Shown: piece by piece, positions 1 to 7,712 of the stretch
How positions within the stretch are numbered: position 1 is the stretch's first letter
Layout: each line of letters opens with the position of its first letter
DNA from: CAYJAZ01 sp964370095
GTDB taxonomy: Bacteria; Desulfobacterota; Desulfovibrionia; Desulfovibrionales; Desulfovibrionaceae
Direction: 5' to 3'
DNA length: 14,167 nt
Assembly (NCBI GenBank): GCA_964370095.1
Contig: CAYJHJ010000052.1
Span: forward strand, 1-14,167
Translations under genes and position numbers: made by a program
Notes under the pieces: generated by a model
Seen by the model: only the letters and a program-made list of their open reading frames with translations
Database searches by the model: none
What the model was told of the DNA's origin: nothing

Positions 1-2156
1 CTGTTAAAAAGGTCAAGAGGTAGAGTGCTGTTTAGCTTAAGATCTAATACTTCTTGTGATAAAAGTGCGGTGAAAGAAAGATTGCCCTTTTCACGGGTTG
101 AATGATCAAGAATTTCAAAACTTGCCTCATCAAGTGTAAATTGATTGCTAAATGAAAGCTTTAATGGTTTTTGTAAAACTAATTCTTGGTTTGATTTTTT
201 GTAGAAGAATGAAAATTCATTAAAGAGCATTTCTGAGCTTAATAAAGCGTATTCAAGCTTTGAGTTGAGTGCAAGTTCGCCTTCAGTATTTAAATCTAAA
301 CTTAAATTATTTGATTCTATTTGAAAATTTATATAGCCGCTTTCATAAAGAGAAGAGGGTAGAAAAGAAGAAATTTCATTGTGGGTATAGAGCGAACTAC
401 TTATTATTTCACCTTTTATTTGAGGTATTTGCATTTTAGTGATGCGATTAAGCTTATCTATTTCAAAAAAAGCCTGAAGGCTATCGAGGTATAATTCATT
501 GAAGTTAAGCTCAGTAAAATCAAATCGAGTTGAAATAGTATCATTTTTTGTTTGTGATAGATCAATTTCTAACTTTCCAAGACCTGAAATCGGAAAGTTT
601 TCAATCAAGGAATTTAGGCTTAGGGTTGAAATATCAAGTTTTCCGTCAAGCATGGAAAGGTAATCACCTTTGATTAAATAATCAAAATTCAATGAAAGAT
701 AATTTGATGAAATGTCAATATCTTGAATAGAAAGAAGAAGGTTTTTCAATGCAAAATCACTTGTGCTAAGCTGAAATTTTGAACTTGTGTTCAAAAATGT
801 GCTTTGCCCTTTGTTTAAAAGTGAAACATTGTTTGATTCAATATTGATATCTCCTTGAATATCAAGTTTATTTTCAATAAGGATGCGGCCTGAAAGATTT
901 GTTTCAAGTGAAGGGCTTTGTATATATTCAAAAAGTTCTTCTTTTTCGTTACTTAAAGCAAATAAAAAATTATCTACAACAAAATTTGACTTTGTATGCA
1001 TATCAAAAACAGAACCCCAGAAATATAATTCACCATGTACAGAACCTTGAAATAAAGGGGAAAAAGAAGATAAATCATCAATGTTCACAATAGCTTCAGC
1101 TTCTTCATACAAAAAAGTATCTATGTTAAGAGCAAAATAAGGAATGTAAATATGTGCTCTTTCATCTATAAGTTCGGTATGTTCAAAAATAACAGATTCG
1201 CCGTCAAAAATAAAATGTGTGCCCAGACTGGAGGAAAGATTGTTTTGAAGCCATGTGATATTATAAAATTCAACTCCTGCTTGTAAGTCAACTTCTAAAG
1301 GAAAATCTTTTGTGAGAGGAAACTGAACAGCAGTAACAGTGGCTTCTATATCTAAATCAGCTTCATTAATTAAAGGAAAGGTTTTACCCCAAATTTCATC
1401 ATTTGCATTTAAATCAGCAATAATTTTTCCGGGAAAATAGTCTATAGTGCCTTGCACATAAGTGTTTTTTTCATCAATTTCTACAATAAAATTAGCCTCT
1501 TGCCTTTTGAGGTGAGCAGATAATTTTATATCTGCATTCAAGTCCATATCAAAACTTTCTAAAGACATTACTTCAGCGCCAACAAAAGCATTTGTAATTT
1601 CAATATTTTTTACAATGATTTCACCAAGTGGCAAAGGTAAAACACTTTTGGGAATAATAAAAGCTTGTGAATTTTTTTCTTCTTTAGATTTTGAAAAAGT
1701 TGGTATTCGATAAAAGCTTACTTTGTCAGCAGTAATGCTTTGAATTTCTGCTTTGCTAAATAAAGAAATAATTTGCAGGGGTGAAAAATCTAAATAAAAT
1801 GAACCTATTTCAAGCCATGGGCCAGAACTGTCATTTAGTGAAAAGTCTTTCAAAGAAAGGCCATCAACAAAAGAAAGCTCACCAACGGTAATGACTAAGC
1901 CGCCCATGTCTTCACTTGATAAAGAGGCCAAAGTTTTTTGGCTGATATCTGTAAGAAATTTTGTGCCTTGAGAGGTTGAAAGAAAAAGAGAAAAAGAAAT
2001 TATGAAAACAACAAGAGATAAAGTTAAAATTTCAACAAAAACAAAGATATAGGATAATATGTTTGCCAATGCTTTTTTTATAGAAAAAGGCAAAAAGAAA
2101 AGAGTTTTTTTGAAGGCTAATGTATGTAAATAAATGAAATTTTTTAATATATTCAT
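1..2156 (-). CDS. tamB: TamB-like translocation and assembly module protein, C-terminus outside window
   Basis: An uninterrupted minus-strand frame runs from an ATG at 2156 to the left edge, giving about 718 residues with no stop; I checked every codon. It starts 15 bases after the tamA stop. The N-terminus has a short basic cytoplasmic stretch and one hydrophobic segment at about residues 37-60, ending near SLFLSTSQGTK, as expected of a TamB inner-membrane anchor. The rest is low-complexity, beta-rich sequence of alternating polar and aliphatic residues with recurring patterns such as LNFNELYLDSL and LDIQGDINIES, typical of the DUF490/AsmA-like beta-groove. TamB proteins are usually about 1,200-1,400 residues, so roughly half is present. 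With TamA it is thought to bridge the periplasm in outer-membrane protein assembly or phospholipid transport. The call rests on architecture and on its position next to tamA. Confidence 0.85.
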   Translation of the reverse strand, partial: MNILKNFIYLHTLAFKKTLFFLPFSIKKALANILSYIFVFVEILTLSLVVFIISFSLFLSTSQGTKFLTDISQKTLASLSSEDMGGLVITVGELSFVDGLSLKDFSLNDSSGPWLEIGSFYLDFSPLQIISLFSKAEIQSITADKVSFYRIPTFSKSKEEKNSQAFIIPKSVLPLPLGEIIVKNIEITNAFVGAEVMSLESFDMDLNADIKLSAHLKRQEANFIVEIDEKNTYVQGTIDYFPGKIIADLNANDEIWGKTFPLINEADLDIEATVTAVQFPLTKDFPLEVDLQAGVEFYNITWLQNNLSSSLGTHFIFDGESVIFEHTELIDERAHIYIPYFALNIDTFLYEEAEAIVNIDDLSSFSPLFQGSVHGELYFWGSVFDMHTKSNFVVDNFLFALSNEKEELFEYIQSPSLETNLSGRILIENKLDIQGDINIESNNVSLLNKGQSTFLNTSSKFQLSTSDFALKNLLLSIQDIDISSNYLSLNFDYLIKGDYLSMLDGKLDISTLSLNSLIENFPISGLGKLEIDLSQTKNDTISTRFDFTELNFNELYLDSLQAFFEIDKLNRITKMQIPQIKGEIISSSLYTHNEISSFLPSSLYESGYINFQIESNNLSLDLNTEGELALNSKLEYALLSSEMLFNEFSFFYKKSNQELVLQKPLKLSFSNQFTLDEASFEILDHSTREKGNLSFTALLSQEVLDLKLNSTLPLDLFN

Positions 2157-2171
2157 ATTTATCTCATGCTT

Positions 2172-4217
2172 TTAAAAGCTTTGTCCTATGCTTACATATA
2201 GTTGAAACTTGCTAAGTTCAAAGCCTGAACCATCTTCAAAAGGAAATGCTAAATCAACTCTTAAAGGGCCTACCGGTGTAAAATATCGAAGTCCTAAGCC
2301 TGCACCAAATTTTAAGTCAAGAGGGTAGGAGGGATAGGCCTCACTATAAACATTTCCAAAATCAAAAAAAGGAACAATAGCAATAGTTTCTGTAACTTTA
2401 TATCGCAATTCAACAGAGGCTTCAACCAAAGAAGAACCTCCTATAGGATCGCCGTGTATATCTTCCGGACCAAGAGATTGATAGGCGTAGCCGCGAACCG
2501 AATCACCGCCACCGGCATAAAAGCGTAAAGAGGCAGGTATGGAATCGGCATCTTGTGGATAGAGTGAAGCAATTTTCCCTCTTGCAGCAAGTATGAGCTT
2601 TTTATTTTTAAGCAATTCAAAATAAGTTGTTACTTCAAGTTCAGCTTTGAAAAGCGAAAAATTATCTCTATATTTACCTGCATAAGGCCCTGCTTTTAAT
2701 GTGATGCTATATCCATTTGCTGGATCAAAAATACTATTAGTATTTCTGTAGTTTACATGAAAGGGAAGTCCAAAATAATAATAATCTTGATAACCTGATA
2801 AACTCTCAGTTTCTTCACGCCCAACTTCTGCAAGTGCAAAATAGGAAAGCCATATATTTTGAAATCTTCTAATAGTAATACTATGTTCAAAACCGGCTTC
2901 TAAGCGAGCAGAAGTTGTGTCATAGGCATCTGTTTTTTCGCTTTTAAAAGTAAAAATAGAATTGAAATTGTGATCTTGTGAAAGAAGATCGGGTTTTTTA
3001 AAATCAAGGCGAACTTCTTGTAAATCTTGCCAAACTTCTGCATTGAGAGTAAGTTTTTCTGCTGATCCCAAAATATTTCTGTGTTCCCAAAAAAGTTCAC
3101 CGCCAAAGCCCCTCACGGAATCGTAGTTAAAGCCTCCTCCCCAAGATCGTGGAGGACTGTCTGTGAGTTGAATTTCAATTGTAATATCTTCATTTTCTGA
3201 GTTTTCAGGCTCTTCGTGCACTCTTGCAAAAGAAAAAACACCGATTCCCAAAAGTTTTTCTTCTAAATCAGAGAGTTTTCTTTGATTGAAAGGTTCACCT
3301 TTTTGCCATTGTTTTAATTTTTCAATATAGGTTTTTTTGAGCTTATCACTTCCCGATATTTCAATATCTCCAAAAACTTTATAAGGGCCTGGATCAAATT
3401 CAATTTCAGCTTCAAAAGAATGGTTTTCTTCTATAGCATAAAATTTTGTATTTGCAACTTTAGCAAAAGGATAGCCTCTATTTTGAAAATAGGGAAGAAT
3501 GGAATCAATAGCATCTAAAATAGATTGGGCTGCAGCAATTTCGTCTTTTTCTAAACCAAATTCAAAAAGAGAAGTGCGAAGATTTTCTTGATTGATTCTA
3601 TTATTTTCAGGAAGGTTTTCAATAAAACCTTCAGGGTAATGTATATCTGCTTTTATTATTTTATATGGATTTTGCGACAAAATATTAAATTCAACTTGAA
3701 TTGGAAAAGTATTTTTATTGATTTTTGTTTCAACAATGGCTGAATAATAGCCTAAAGAATGAAGAACTTTAATTGCTTCATTTTTATCTTGTAAAACCCT
3801 TTTTTCAAGAACAAGCTCATCAGTAGGTATATCTTCTTGCATAGAAAGAAGAACGCTTCTTTCCCTTAAAATATCAACAGCTTCTTGTAGGTCATCAGAA
3901 GTAAAAATAACAATATAAGGTAAAAGCTCAAAAGAAAATAGAGGCTTGAAATCACTTTCTTCCAAGCTTTCTGGGATTTGTGGCAAAGCAAAATCATCAA
4001 GTGAAATTCTTTGCCTTTCTCTTTGTCTATCTTCTCTTTCTAAAAGAACGGGGCGACCTTGATTACTAACTATTTCTTCTGTTGCAAAAAAGGTTGAGCA
4101 GGCTTGTAAAAAAGAAGAAAGCAGAAAAATAAAAAAAAGCAAAAAGAAAAAGCGAATTTTATGAAAAAAATGAAATTTTTTCATAGGATAGAACTTTTTT
4201 TTTGCTTTTATATACAT
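2172..4217 (-). CDS. tamA: TamA-like Omp85-family outer membrane protein with lipoprotein-type signal
   Basis: This 681-residue protein has three POTRA-like regions (about 100-183, 184-277 and 279-353) and a C-terminal beta-barrel from about 358. The Omp85 hallmark appears as YAGGGDSVRGYAYQ with VRGY at 574-577; the last strand ends in phenylalanine (LYVSIGQSF), the usual barrel-assembly signal. It should partner TamB, encoded immediately downstream. The N-terminus is odd: residues 12-40 form a basic, strongly hydrophobic signal ending in FLQAC, which reads as a lipobox with Cys40 as lipidated residue, followed by a charged linker of about 55 residues. Met12 (ATG at 4184) is a credible alternative start and would place the signal at the very N-terminus; neither start has a strong ribosome binding site. 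The gene begins 14 bases after the ychF stop. BamA is a less likely identity because it would carry five POTRA domains. Confidence 0.9.
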   Translation of the reverse strand: MYIKAKKKFYPMKKFHFFHKIRFFFLLFFIFLLSSFLQACSTFFATEEIVSNQGRPVLLEREDRQRERQRISLDDFALPQIPESLEESDFKPLFSFELLPYIVIFTSDDLQEAVDILRERSVLLSMQEDIPTDELVLEKRVLQDKNEAIKVLHSLGYYSAIVETKINKNTFPIQVEFNILSQNPYKIIKADIHYPEGFIENLPENNRINQENLRTSLFEFGLEKDEIAAAQSILDAIDSILPYFQNRGYPFAKVANTKFYAIEENHSFEAEIEFDPGPYKVFGDIEISGSDKLKKTYIEKLKQWQKGEPFNQRKLSDLEEKLLGIGVFSFARVHEEPENSENEDITIEIQLTDSPPRSWGGGFNYDSVRGFGGELFWEHRNILGSAEKLTLNAEVWQDLQEVRLDFKKPDLLSQDHNFNSIFTFKSEKTDAYDTTSARLEAGFEHSITIRRFQNIWLSYFALAEVGREETESLSGYQDYYYFGLPFHVNYRNTNSIFDPANGYSITLKAGPYAGKYRDNFSLFKAELEVTTYFELLKNKKLILAARGKIASLYPQDADSIPASLRFYAGGGDSVRGYAYQSLGPEDIHGDPIGGSSLVEASVELRYKVTETIAIVPFFDFGNVYSEAYPSYPLDLKFGAGLGLRYFTPVGPLRVDLAFPFEDGSGFELSKFQLYVSIGQSF

Positions 4218-4231
4218 AAAAATTTCTGGGG

Positions 4232-5329
4232 TTAAACATTAAATAAGAAGTGCATCACATCGCCGTCTTCAACAATATATTCTTTTCCTTCTGTGCGCAA
4301 AGTTCCTGTTGAACGGCAAGCACTTTCAGAACCATGCTTTATATAATCCTCATAAGAAATCACTTCGGCACGAATAAAGCCGCGTTCAAAATCAGAGTGA
4401 ATAATTCCTGCACATTGAGGGGCTTTAAAGCCTTTTTCAAAAGTCCAGGCACGCACTTCTTTTTCACCGGCAGTAAAATAAGAGGCAAGACCAAGAGTTT
4501 TATAACCGGTGTGAATTACAGCTAAAAGCCCACTTTCTTCAACACCGTATGATTGAAGCATTTCAAGTTGATCTGCTTCATCAAGCCCTTGAAGTTCTTC
4601 TTCAACTCTTGCACAAATCTTTACAATTTCAGAATTTCTTTCTTTTGCAAGTTTTTCCAAAGCTTTATAATATTCATTATCGCATGAAAGCCCATCTTCG
4701 TCAACATTTGCACAATAAATAAAAGGTTTTGAAGTTAATAAAGACATTTCATGCCATTCTTGCATAAAATAATCATTATCAGGTAAATCATAGAGGCGAG
4801 CCAACTTTCCTTCATTCAAGAAATCAAGTAATTTTTTACATTCTTCAGCGGCTTTTTGAGCTTCTTTATCGGTGCGAAGTCGTATAAGTTTTTCTTGCCT
4901 TTTTGTTACAGTTTGAATATCCGCCAAAATAAGCTCTGTTTCAATGGTTTCTACATCACGAACAGGATCAACTTTGCCATCAACGTGAACAATGTTTTCA
5001 TCATCAAAGCAACGCACAACTTCTAATATTGTTGAAGTTTCACGAATGTTTGCAAGAAATTGATTGCCTAAGCCTTCGCCCTTGCTGGCGCCTTTTACTA
5101 AACCCGCAATGTCAATAAAATCAACGGTTGCATTGATAGTTTTTTGAGGATTGACAAGGCTTACAAGTTTTTCCAAGCGTTTATCAGGCACAGTAACTGT
5201 GGCTTTATTTGGTTCGATAGTGCAAAAGGGATAGTTTGCAGCTTGAGCGTTTTGTGCTTTTGTCAATGCATTAAAAAGTGTTGACTTTCCAACATTTGGA
5301 AGTCCTACAATACCTATACTAAGTGCCAT
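4232..5329 (-). CDS. ychF: Redox-regulated ATPase/GTPase YchF (Obg family)
   Basis: The 365 residues match the usual length of YchF/OLA1. The P-loop is GLPNVGKST (residues 9-17), switch II is DIAGLVKGASKGEGLGNQF from residue 73, and the specificity motif is NVDE instead of NKxD, the change that makes YchF prefer ATP. A helical insert follows the G domain, and the C-terminal 80 or so residues form a TGS domain (RAWTFEKG, GIIHSDFERGFIRAEVI, DGDVMHFLFNV). The protein associates with ribosomes and has been linked to stress responses. Start choice is supported by GAGGTG six bases before the ATG. It is the first gene of a ychF-tamA-tamB unit with a sigma70-like promoter just upstream. Confidence 0.97.
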   Translation of the reverse strand: MALSIGIVGLPNVGKSTLFNALTKAQNAQAANYPFCTIEPNKATVTVPDKRLEKLVSLVNPQKTINATVDFIDIAGLVKGASKGEGLGNQFLANIRETSTILEVVRCFDDENIVHVDGKVDPVRDVETIETELILADIQTVTKRQEKLIRLRTDKEAQKAAEECKKLLDFLNEGKLARLYDLPDNDYFMQEWHEMSLLTSKPFIYCANVDEDGLSCDNEYYKALEKLAKERNSEIVKICARVEEELQGLDEADQLEMLQSYGVEESGLLAVIHTGYKTLGLASYFTAGEKEVRAWTFEKGFKAPQCAGIIHSDFERGFIRAEVISYEDYIKHGSESACRSTGTLRTEGKEYIVEDGDVMHFLFNV

Positions 5330-5354
5330 GTATTCACCTCAAAAAATTTTTGCT

Positions 5355-5382
5355 ATTTTACTTTTAAATGTAAAAAGGTCAA
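5355..5382 (-). promoter_or_regulatory. Sigma70-type promoter for ychF-tamA-tamB
   Basis: On the minus strand TTGACC (5382-5377) is followed after 16 bases by TAAAAT (5360-5355), putting transcription start near 5348, about 20 bases before the ychF ATG. The -35 sits in the wider string TTGCTTGACC, which also occurs in the promoter at the right edge. No experimental support. Confidence 0.6.
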
Positions 5383-5420
5383 GCAATAAAAAAAGGGGTT
5401 AAAATTTAATTTAAATAATC

Positions 5421-5864
5421 TTATTTTTTCTTTTTCTTGCTAGTAATATCTTTTATAACTTCAAGTTTTTCTTTAAGTTTTGCATTTTCTTTTTTTATTT
5501 TCTTTATTTCGTCTTTAAGATCTTCAATCTTGTCTAAATCTTTTTGCAGACTTGTTGGATTATTATTTTCAGACTTTTTAATGATTTGAGTGCCATCAAT
5601 TTTATATCCAAGCAAATCTAAATATTTTATAATATTTACAAAGGCTGTAGTTGAGGGTATGCGGTTACCATTTATCCACTCTGAAATAAGTGAACGATTT
5701 TTCACATCAAGAATTTTTGCAATTTCCTCAAGGGTTTTTTTGTTTTCTCGCATTTCATTGATAGAAGAAAGAATAATTTGCCATGATTTATGTGCAAGTT
5801 GTTGATAAATATCAATTTGAGAATTAATATCCTTTTTTGAAATATCTTCAATGTGTTTTGCCAT
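5421..5864 (-). CDS. Small helix-turn-helix DNA-binding regulator with coiled-coil, lysine-rich tail
   Basis: 147 residues. Residues about 42-86 read as an XRE/lambda-repressor-like helix-turn-helix: LEEIAKILDVKNRSLISEW followed by INGNRIPS, the W-x-N-G-x-x-x-P pattern common in this fold. Residues 104-140 are a heptad-like, highly charged coiled coil (LQKDLDKIEDLKDEI and following), probably for dimerisation, and the protein ends in five lysines. The start is backed by AAGGAATT eight bases upstream. It stands alone between ychF and the divergent arsR-like gene, behind its own promoter. An inverted repeat straddling that promoter suggests autoregulation, which is inference. I do not recognise a named family. 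It could derive from a phage or plasmid regulator, but no mobile-element genes lie nearby. Confidence 0.75.
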   Translation of the reverse strand: MAKHIEDISKKDINSQIDIYQQLAHKSWQIILSSINEMRENKKTLEEIAKILDVKNRSLISEWINGNRIPSTTAFVNIIKYLDLLGYKIDGTQIIKKSENNNPTSLQKDLDKIEDLKDEIKKIKKENAKLKEKLEVIKDITSKKKKK

Positions 5865-5903
5865 AATGTTAATTCCTTATTGTAGGTGCAAGAAAATATA
5901 ATC

Positions 5904-5943
5904 CACTTGAAAATATATGTTATTTCATCAATTTTTTCAAGTG
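5904..5943. repeat. 10-bp inverted repeat straddling the HTH regulator promoter
   Basis: CACTTGAAAA at 5904-5913 is perfectly inverted as TTTTCAAGTG at 5934-5943, with a 20-base spacer. The right arm covers the minus-strand -35 and the left arm overlaps the -10 and predicted start of the gene at 5864. Arms whose centres are 30 bp apart (about three helical turns) would suit two dimers or a tetramer of a repressor. Operator function is inferred. Confidence 0.55.
5912..5940 (-). promoter_or_regulatory. Sigma70-type promoter of the HTH regulator gene
   Basis: Minus-strand TTGAAA (5940-5935), a 17-base spacer and TATATT (5917-5912) give a near-consensus promoter with start near 5905, leaving a leader of about 40 bases before the ATG at 5864. 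Confidence 0.6.
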
Positions 5944-6026
5944 AGATATTTGTATGGTATAAAGTTAGAAAATCAGCTAATAAATTAGTATGTTATAAAA
6001 AAATCATAAAAAAATTATTTGAAAGC

Positions 6027-6055
6027 TTGACAAAAAATGTATATTTGCTTATTTG
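6027..6055 (+). promoter_or_regulatory. Sigma70-type promoter of the arsR-like/permease operon
   Basis: A perfect TTGACA (6027-6032) is followed after 17 bases by TATTTG (6050-6055), a weak -10. The weak -10 overlaps a palindrome, as expected for a repressor-controlled promoter. Confidence 0.5.
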
Positions 6056-6071
6056 TACAAAAAGACAAATA
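6050..6071. promoter_or_regulatory. Candidate operator for the ArsR-type repressor
   Basis: TATTTGT (6050-6056) and ACAAATA (6065-6071) form a 7-bp inverted repeat with an 8-base spacer. It overlaps the -10 and the transcription start, about 45 bases before the repressor ATG. Position and symmetry fit ArsR-type autorepression; binding is inferred. Confidence 0.5.
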
Positions 6072-6114
6072 GATAATATTTGCATAATTTATAAAGCTTG
6101 AAATGGAGGAAGGC

Positions 6115-6456
6115 ATGAACTTGCATATAGATGAACTTAGTGAACATGCAAAAATTTTTAAAGCCCTAGGGCACCCTAGCCGTCTTATTATGGTGAATGC
6201 CCTGCAAAGTGGTGAAAAATGTGTTTGTGAATTACAAGAACTTATAGGGGATGATATCTCTACTATTTCCAGACATTTAGGCACACTGAAAGAAGCAGGT
6301 ATTATAAGTGCGCAAAAAAGAGGAACCTTTATGTTTTATTCGTTAAAACTTGAGTGTTTACCAACTTTTCTTTCTTGCCTTTCAAGTGCTTATACTCCAA
6401 AAGAAATTCCTCTTGCCAAGATTCAAACAAATGAAACAAAAATTCAAAAAATTTAA
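6115..6456 (+). CDS. ArsR/SmtB-family metalloregulatory repressor
   Basis: 113 residues from the ATG at 6115. An upstream ATG at 6103 is rejected because the sequence between them is the ribosome binding site itself (GGAGG at 6105-6109). The winged-helix core is complete: HAKIFKALGHPSRLIMVNAL, then a helix-turn-helix ISTISRHLGTLKEAGII and a beta-wing AQKRGTFMFYSL. KCVCEL places Cys36 and Cys38 in the alpha-3 position where ArsR-type sensors bind As(III), Sb(III) or similar thiophilic ligands; Cys81 and Cys88 near the C-terminus could contribute further ligands. It should repress its own operon until the ligand binds. The permease gene starts 11 bases after its stop, so the two form an operon. 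Which ligand it senses cannot be read from sequence. Confidence 0.9.
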   Translation: MNLHIDELSEHAKIFKALGHPSRLIMVNALQSGEKCVCELQELIGDDISTISRHLGTLKEAGIISAQKRGTFMFYSLKLECLPTFLSCLSSAYTPKEIPLAKIQTNETKIQKI

Positions 6457-6467
6457 AAGGATAAAAT

Positions 6468-7628
6468 ATGTCAAATCAACCGTTTAAATTAGAATCATTT
6501 GATGATGTAAAAAACAATCATGATCAAGTTCCCTGTTGCGATAAACCAAAGCCAAAGGAACGCCCCTATATTTCTGACAGTGAAGTGAATAAAGTTAAAT
6601 ATTTCGGCACAGCAGCAGTTTTATTTGCCTTGTGGTATGTGGTATATTCTTATATTGCTCCTGCTGCAGCTTGGATTACTTTTGATTTGATTGGCTTAGG
6701 CACAACAAGTAAAGAAGGTTTAGCTTTAGAGTTTTTCCTCTATGACACAGTAAAAATTTTAATGCTTCTTGTTTTGATGGTTTACCTTATTGCTTGGCTT
6801 AGAGCAAGTATTGATACAGATAGAATTAGAGATTTCTTAGCAGGCAAGGCAAGGGCTTTTGGCTATGTTGCAGCCGGTTTTTTTGGTGCAGCAACTCCTT
6901 TTTGTTCTTGTTCATCAGTACCTTTATTTATAGCTTTCACAAATGCCAGAATTCCTATAGGTATAACCATGTCTTTTCTTATTACTTCACCACTTATTAA
7001 TGAAGTTGCCGTGGTTTTATTATGGGGTTTACTTGGCTGGAAATTTACCTTGGTTTATATAGCTGTAGGTATTATTGCAGGTATTATTGGTGGTTTCGTG
7101 ATGGATACAATTAAAGCTGAACGTTGGCTTGAAGACTTTTTGCAAAAATCAATGAAGATGAAACCATTACAGACATTGTCAATGGCAAAACCAAAAATCA
7201 CACTTATGCAACGCCATTATTTTGCTTATGATGAAACCACTTCAATCGCAAAAAAAGTTTGGAAATGGGTTATTGTTGGCGTTGGTATTGGTGCATTCTT
7301 ACATGGATTTGTTCCGCAAGAATGGTTTGAAGCACACCTTGGGCAGGGGCAATGGTGGTCAGTTCCTTTAGCGGTTGCAGCAGGTATTCCACTTTATACA
7401 AATGTAACGGGTATTATTCCTATTATGGAAAGCTTGCTTCTAAAAGGGCTTCCAGCAGGAACAACTTTAGCTTTTTGCATGTCAGCAGTAGGAGCATCCT
7501 TGCCTGAAGTTCTTATGCTCAAACAAGTGATGAAATGGAAACTTCTTGTTGTTTTTGTGATTACTTTATTGATTGTTTTTACTGTAGTAGGATGGATTTT
7601 CAATAACTTGCAAGGAGTTTTAATATAA
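6468..7628 (+). CDS. ArsP/YraQ-type permease (UPF0718, ArsP_1 family)
   Basis: 386-residue polytopic membrane protein with roughly eight to ten hydrophobic segments starting near residue 46. The family signature ATPFCSCSSVPLFIAF carries Cys146 and Cys148, followed by ITSPLINEVAVVLLWGLLG; a second repeat has GIPLYTNVTGIIPI and SAVGASLPEVLML. Characterised members include Campylobacter ArsP, which exports trivalent organoarsenicals; other members are uncharacterised. The cysteine-bearing ArsR regulator just upstream supports export of a thiophilic metalloid or organoarsenical, but the substrate is inferred. Unusual here is a hydrophilic N-terminal extension of about 45 residues with a vicinal Cys23-Cys24 pair (VPCCDKPKPK). 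The ATG follows AAAAGGAT. Confidence 0.85.
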   Translation: MSNQPFKLESFDDVKNNHDQVPCCDKPKPKERPYISDSEVNKVKYFGTAAVLFALWYVVYSYIAPAAAWITFDLIGLGTTSKEGLALEFFLYDTVKILMLLVLMVYLIAWLRASIDTDRIRDFLAGKARAFGYVAAGFFGAATPFCSCSSVPLFIAFTNARIPIGITMSFLITSPLINEVAVVLLWGLLGWKFTLVYIAVGIIAGIIGGFVMDTIKAERWLEDFLQKSMKMKPLQTLSMAKPKITLMQRHYFAYDETTSIAKKVWKWVIVGVGIGAFLHGFVPQEWFEAHLGQGQWWSVPLAVAAGIPLYTNVTGIIPIMESLLLKGLPAGTTLAFCMSAVGASLPEVLMLKQVMKWKLLVVFVITLLIVFTVVGWIFNNLQGVLI

Positions 7629-7656
7629 TAATTTTCAAACTATATAACAAATAATA

Positions 7657-7693
7657 AAAAGAGCATTTCCCGTTTTTTGAGAAATGCTCTTTT
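7657..7693. terminator. Bidirectional intrinsic terminator between convergent operons
   Basis: AAAAGAGCATTTC (7657-7669) pairs perfectly with GAAATGCTCTTTT (7681-7693): a 13-bp stem with an 11-base loop. The T-run on one side and A-run on the other let it work in both directions. It lies between the permease stop (7628) and the convergent siroheme decarboxylase stop (7713), and should serve both. Confidence 0.88.
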
Positions 7694-7712
7694 ATTTATA
7701 AATTAAATAGAA

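Noticed and set aside
899..1093. 64-residue plus-strand reading frame
   Set aside because: Antisense to the fully open tamB frame.
5383..5420. Terminator after the HTH regulator gene (minus strand)
   Set aside because: AT-only dyad symmetry with a CCCCTTTTTTT tail; no stable stem can be drawn.
5886..6101. 71-residue plus-strand reading frame in the divergent intergenic region
   Set aside because: No ribosome binding site, non-ATG start, composition of AT-rich noncoding DNA, and it covers promoters and operators.
6103..6114. Upstream ATG at 6103 as the start of the ArsR-type gene
   Set aside because: The four extra codons are the ribosome binding site (GGAGG) of the ATG at 6115.
5421..7628. 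Regulator, ArsR and permease as a mobile resistance island
   Set aside because: No integrase, transposase, flanking repeats or attachment site, and base composition looks like the neighbours.
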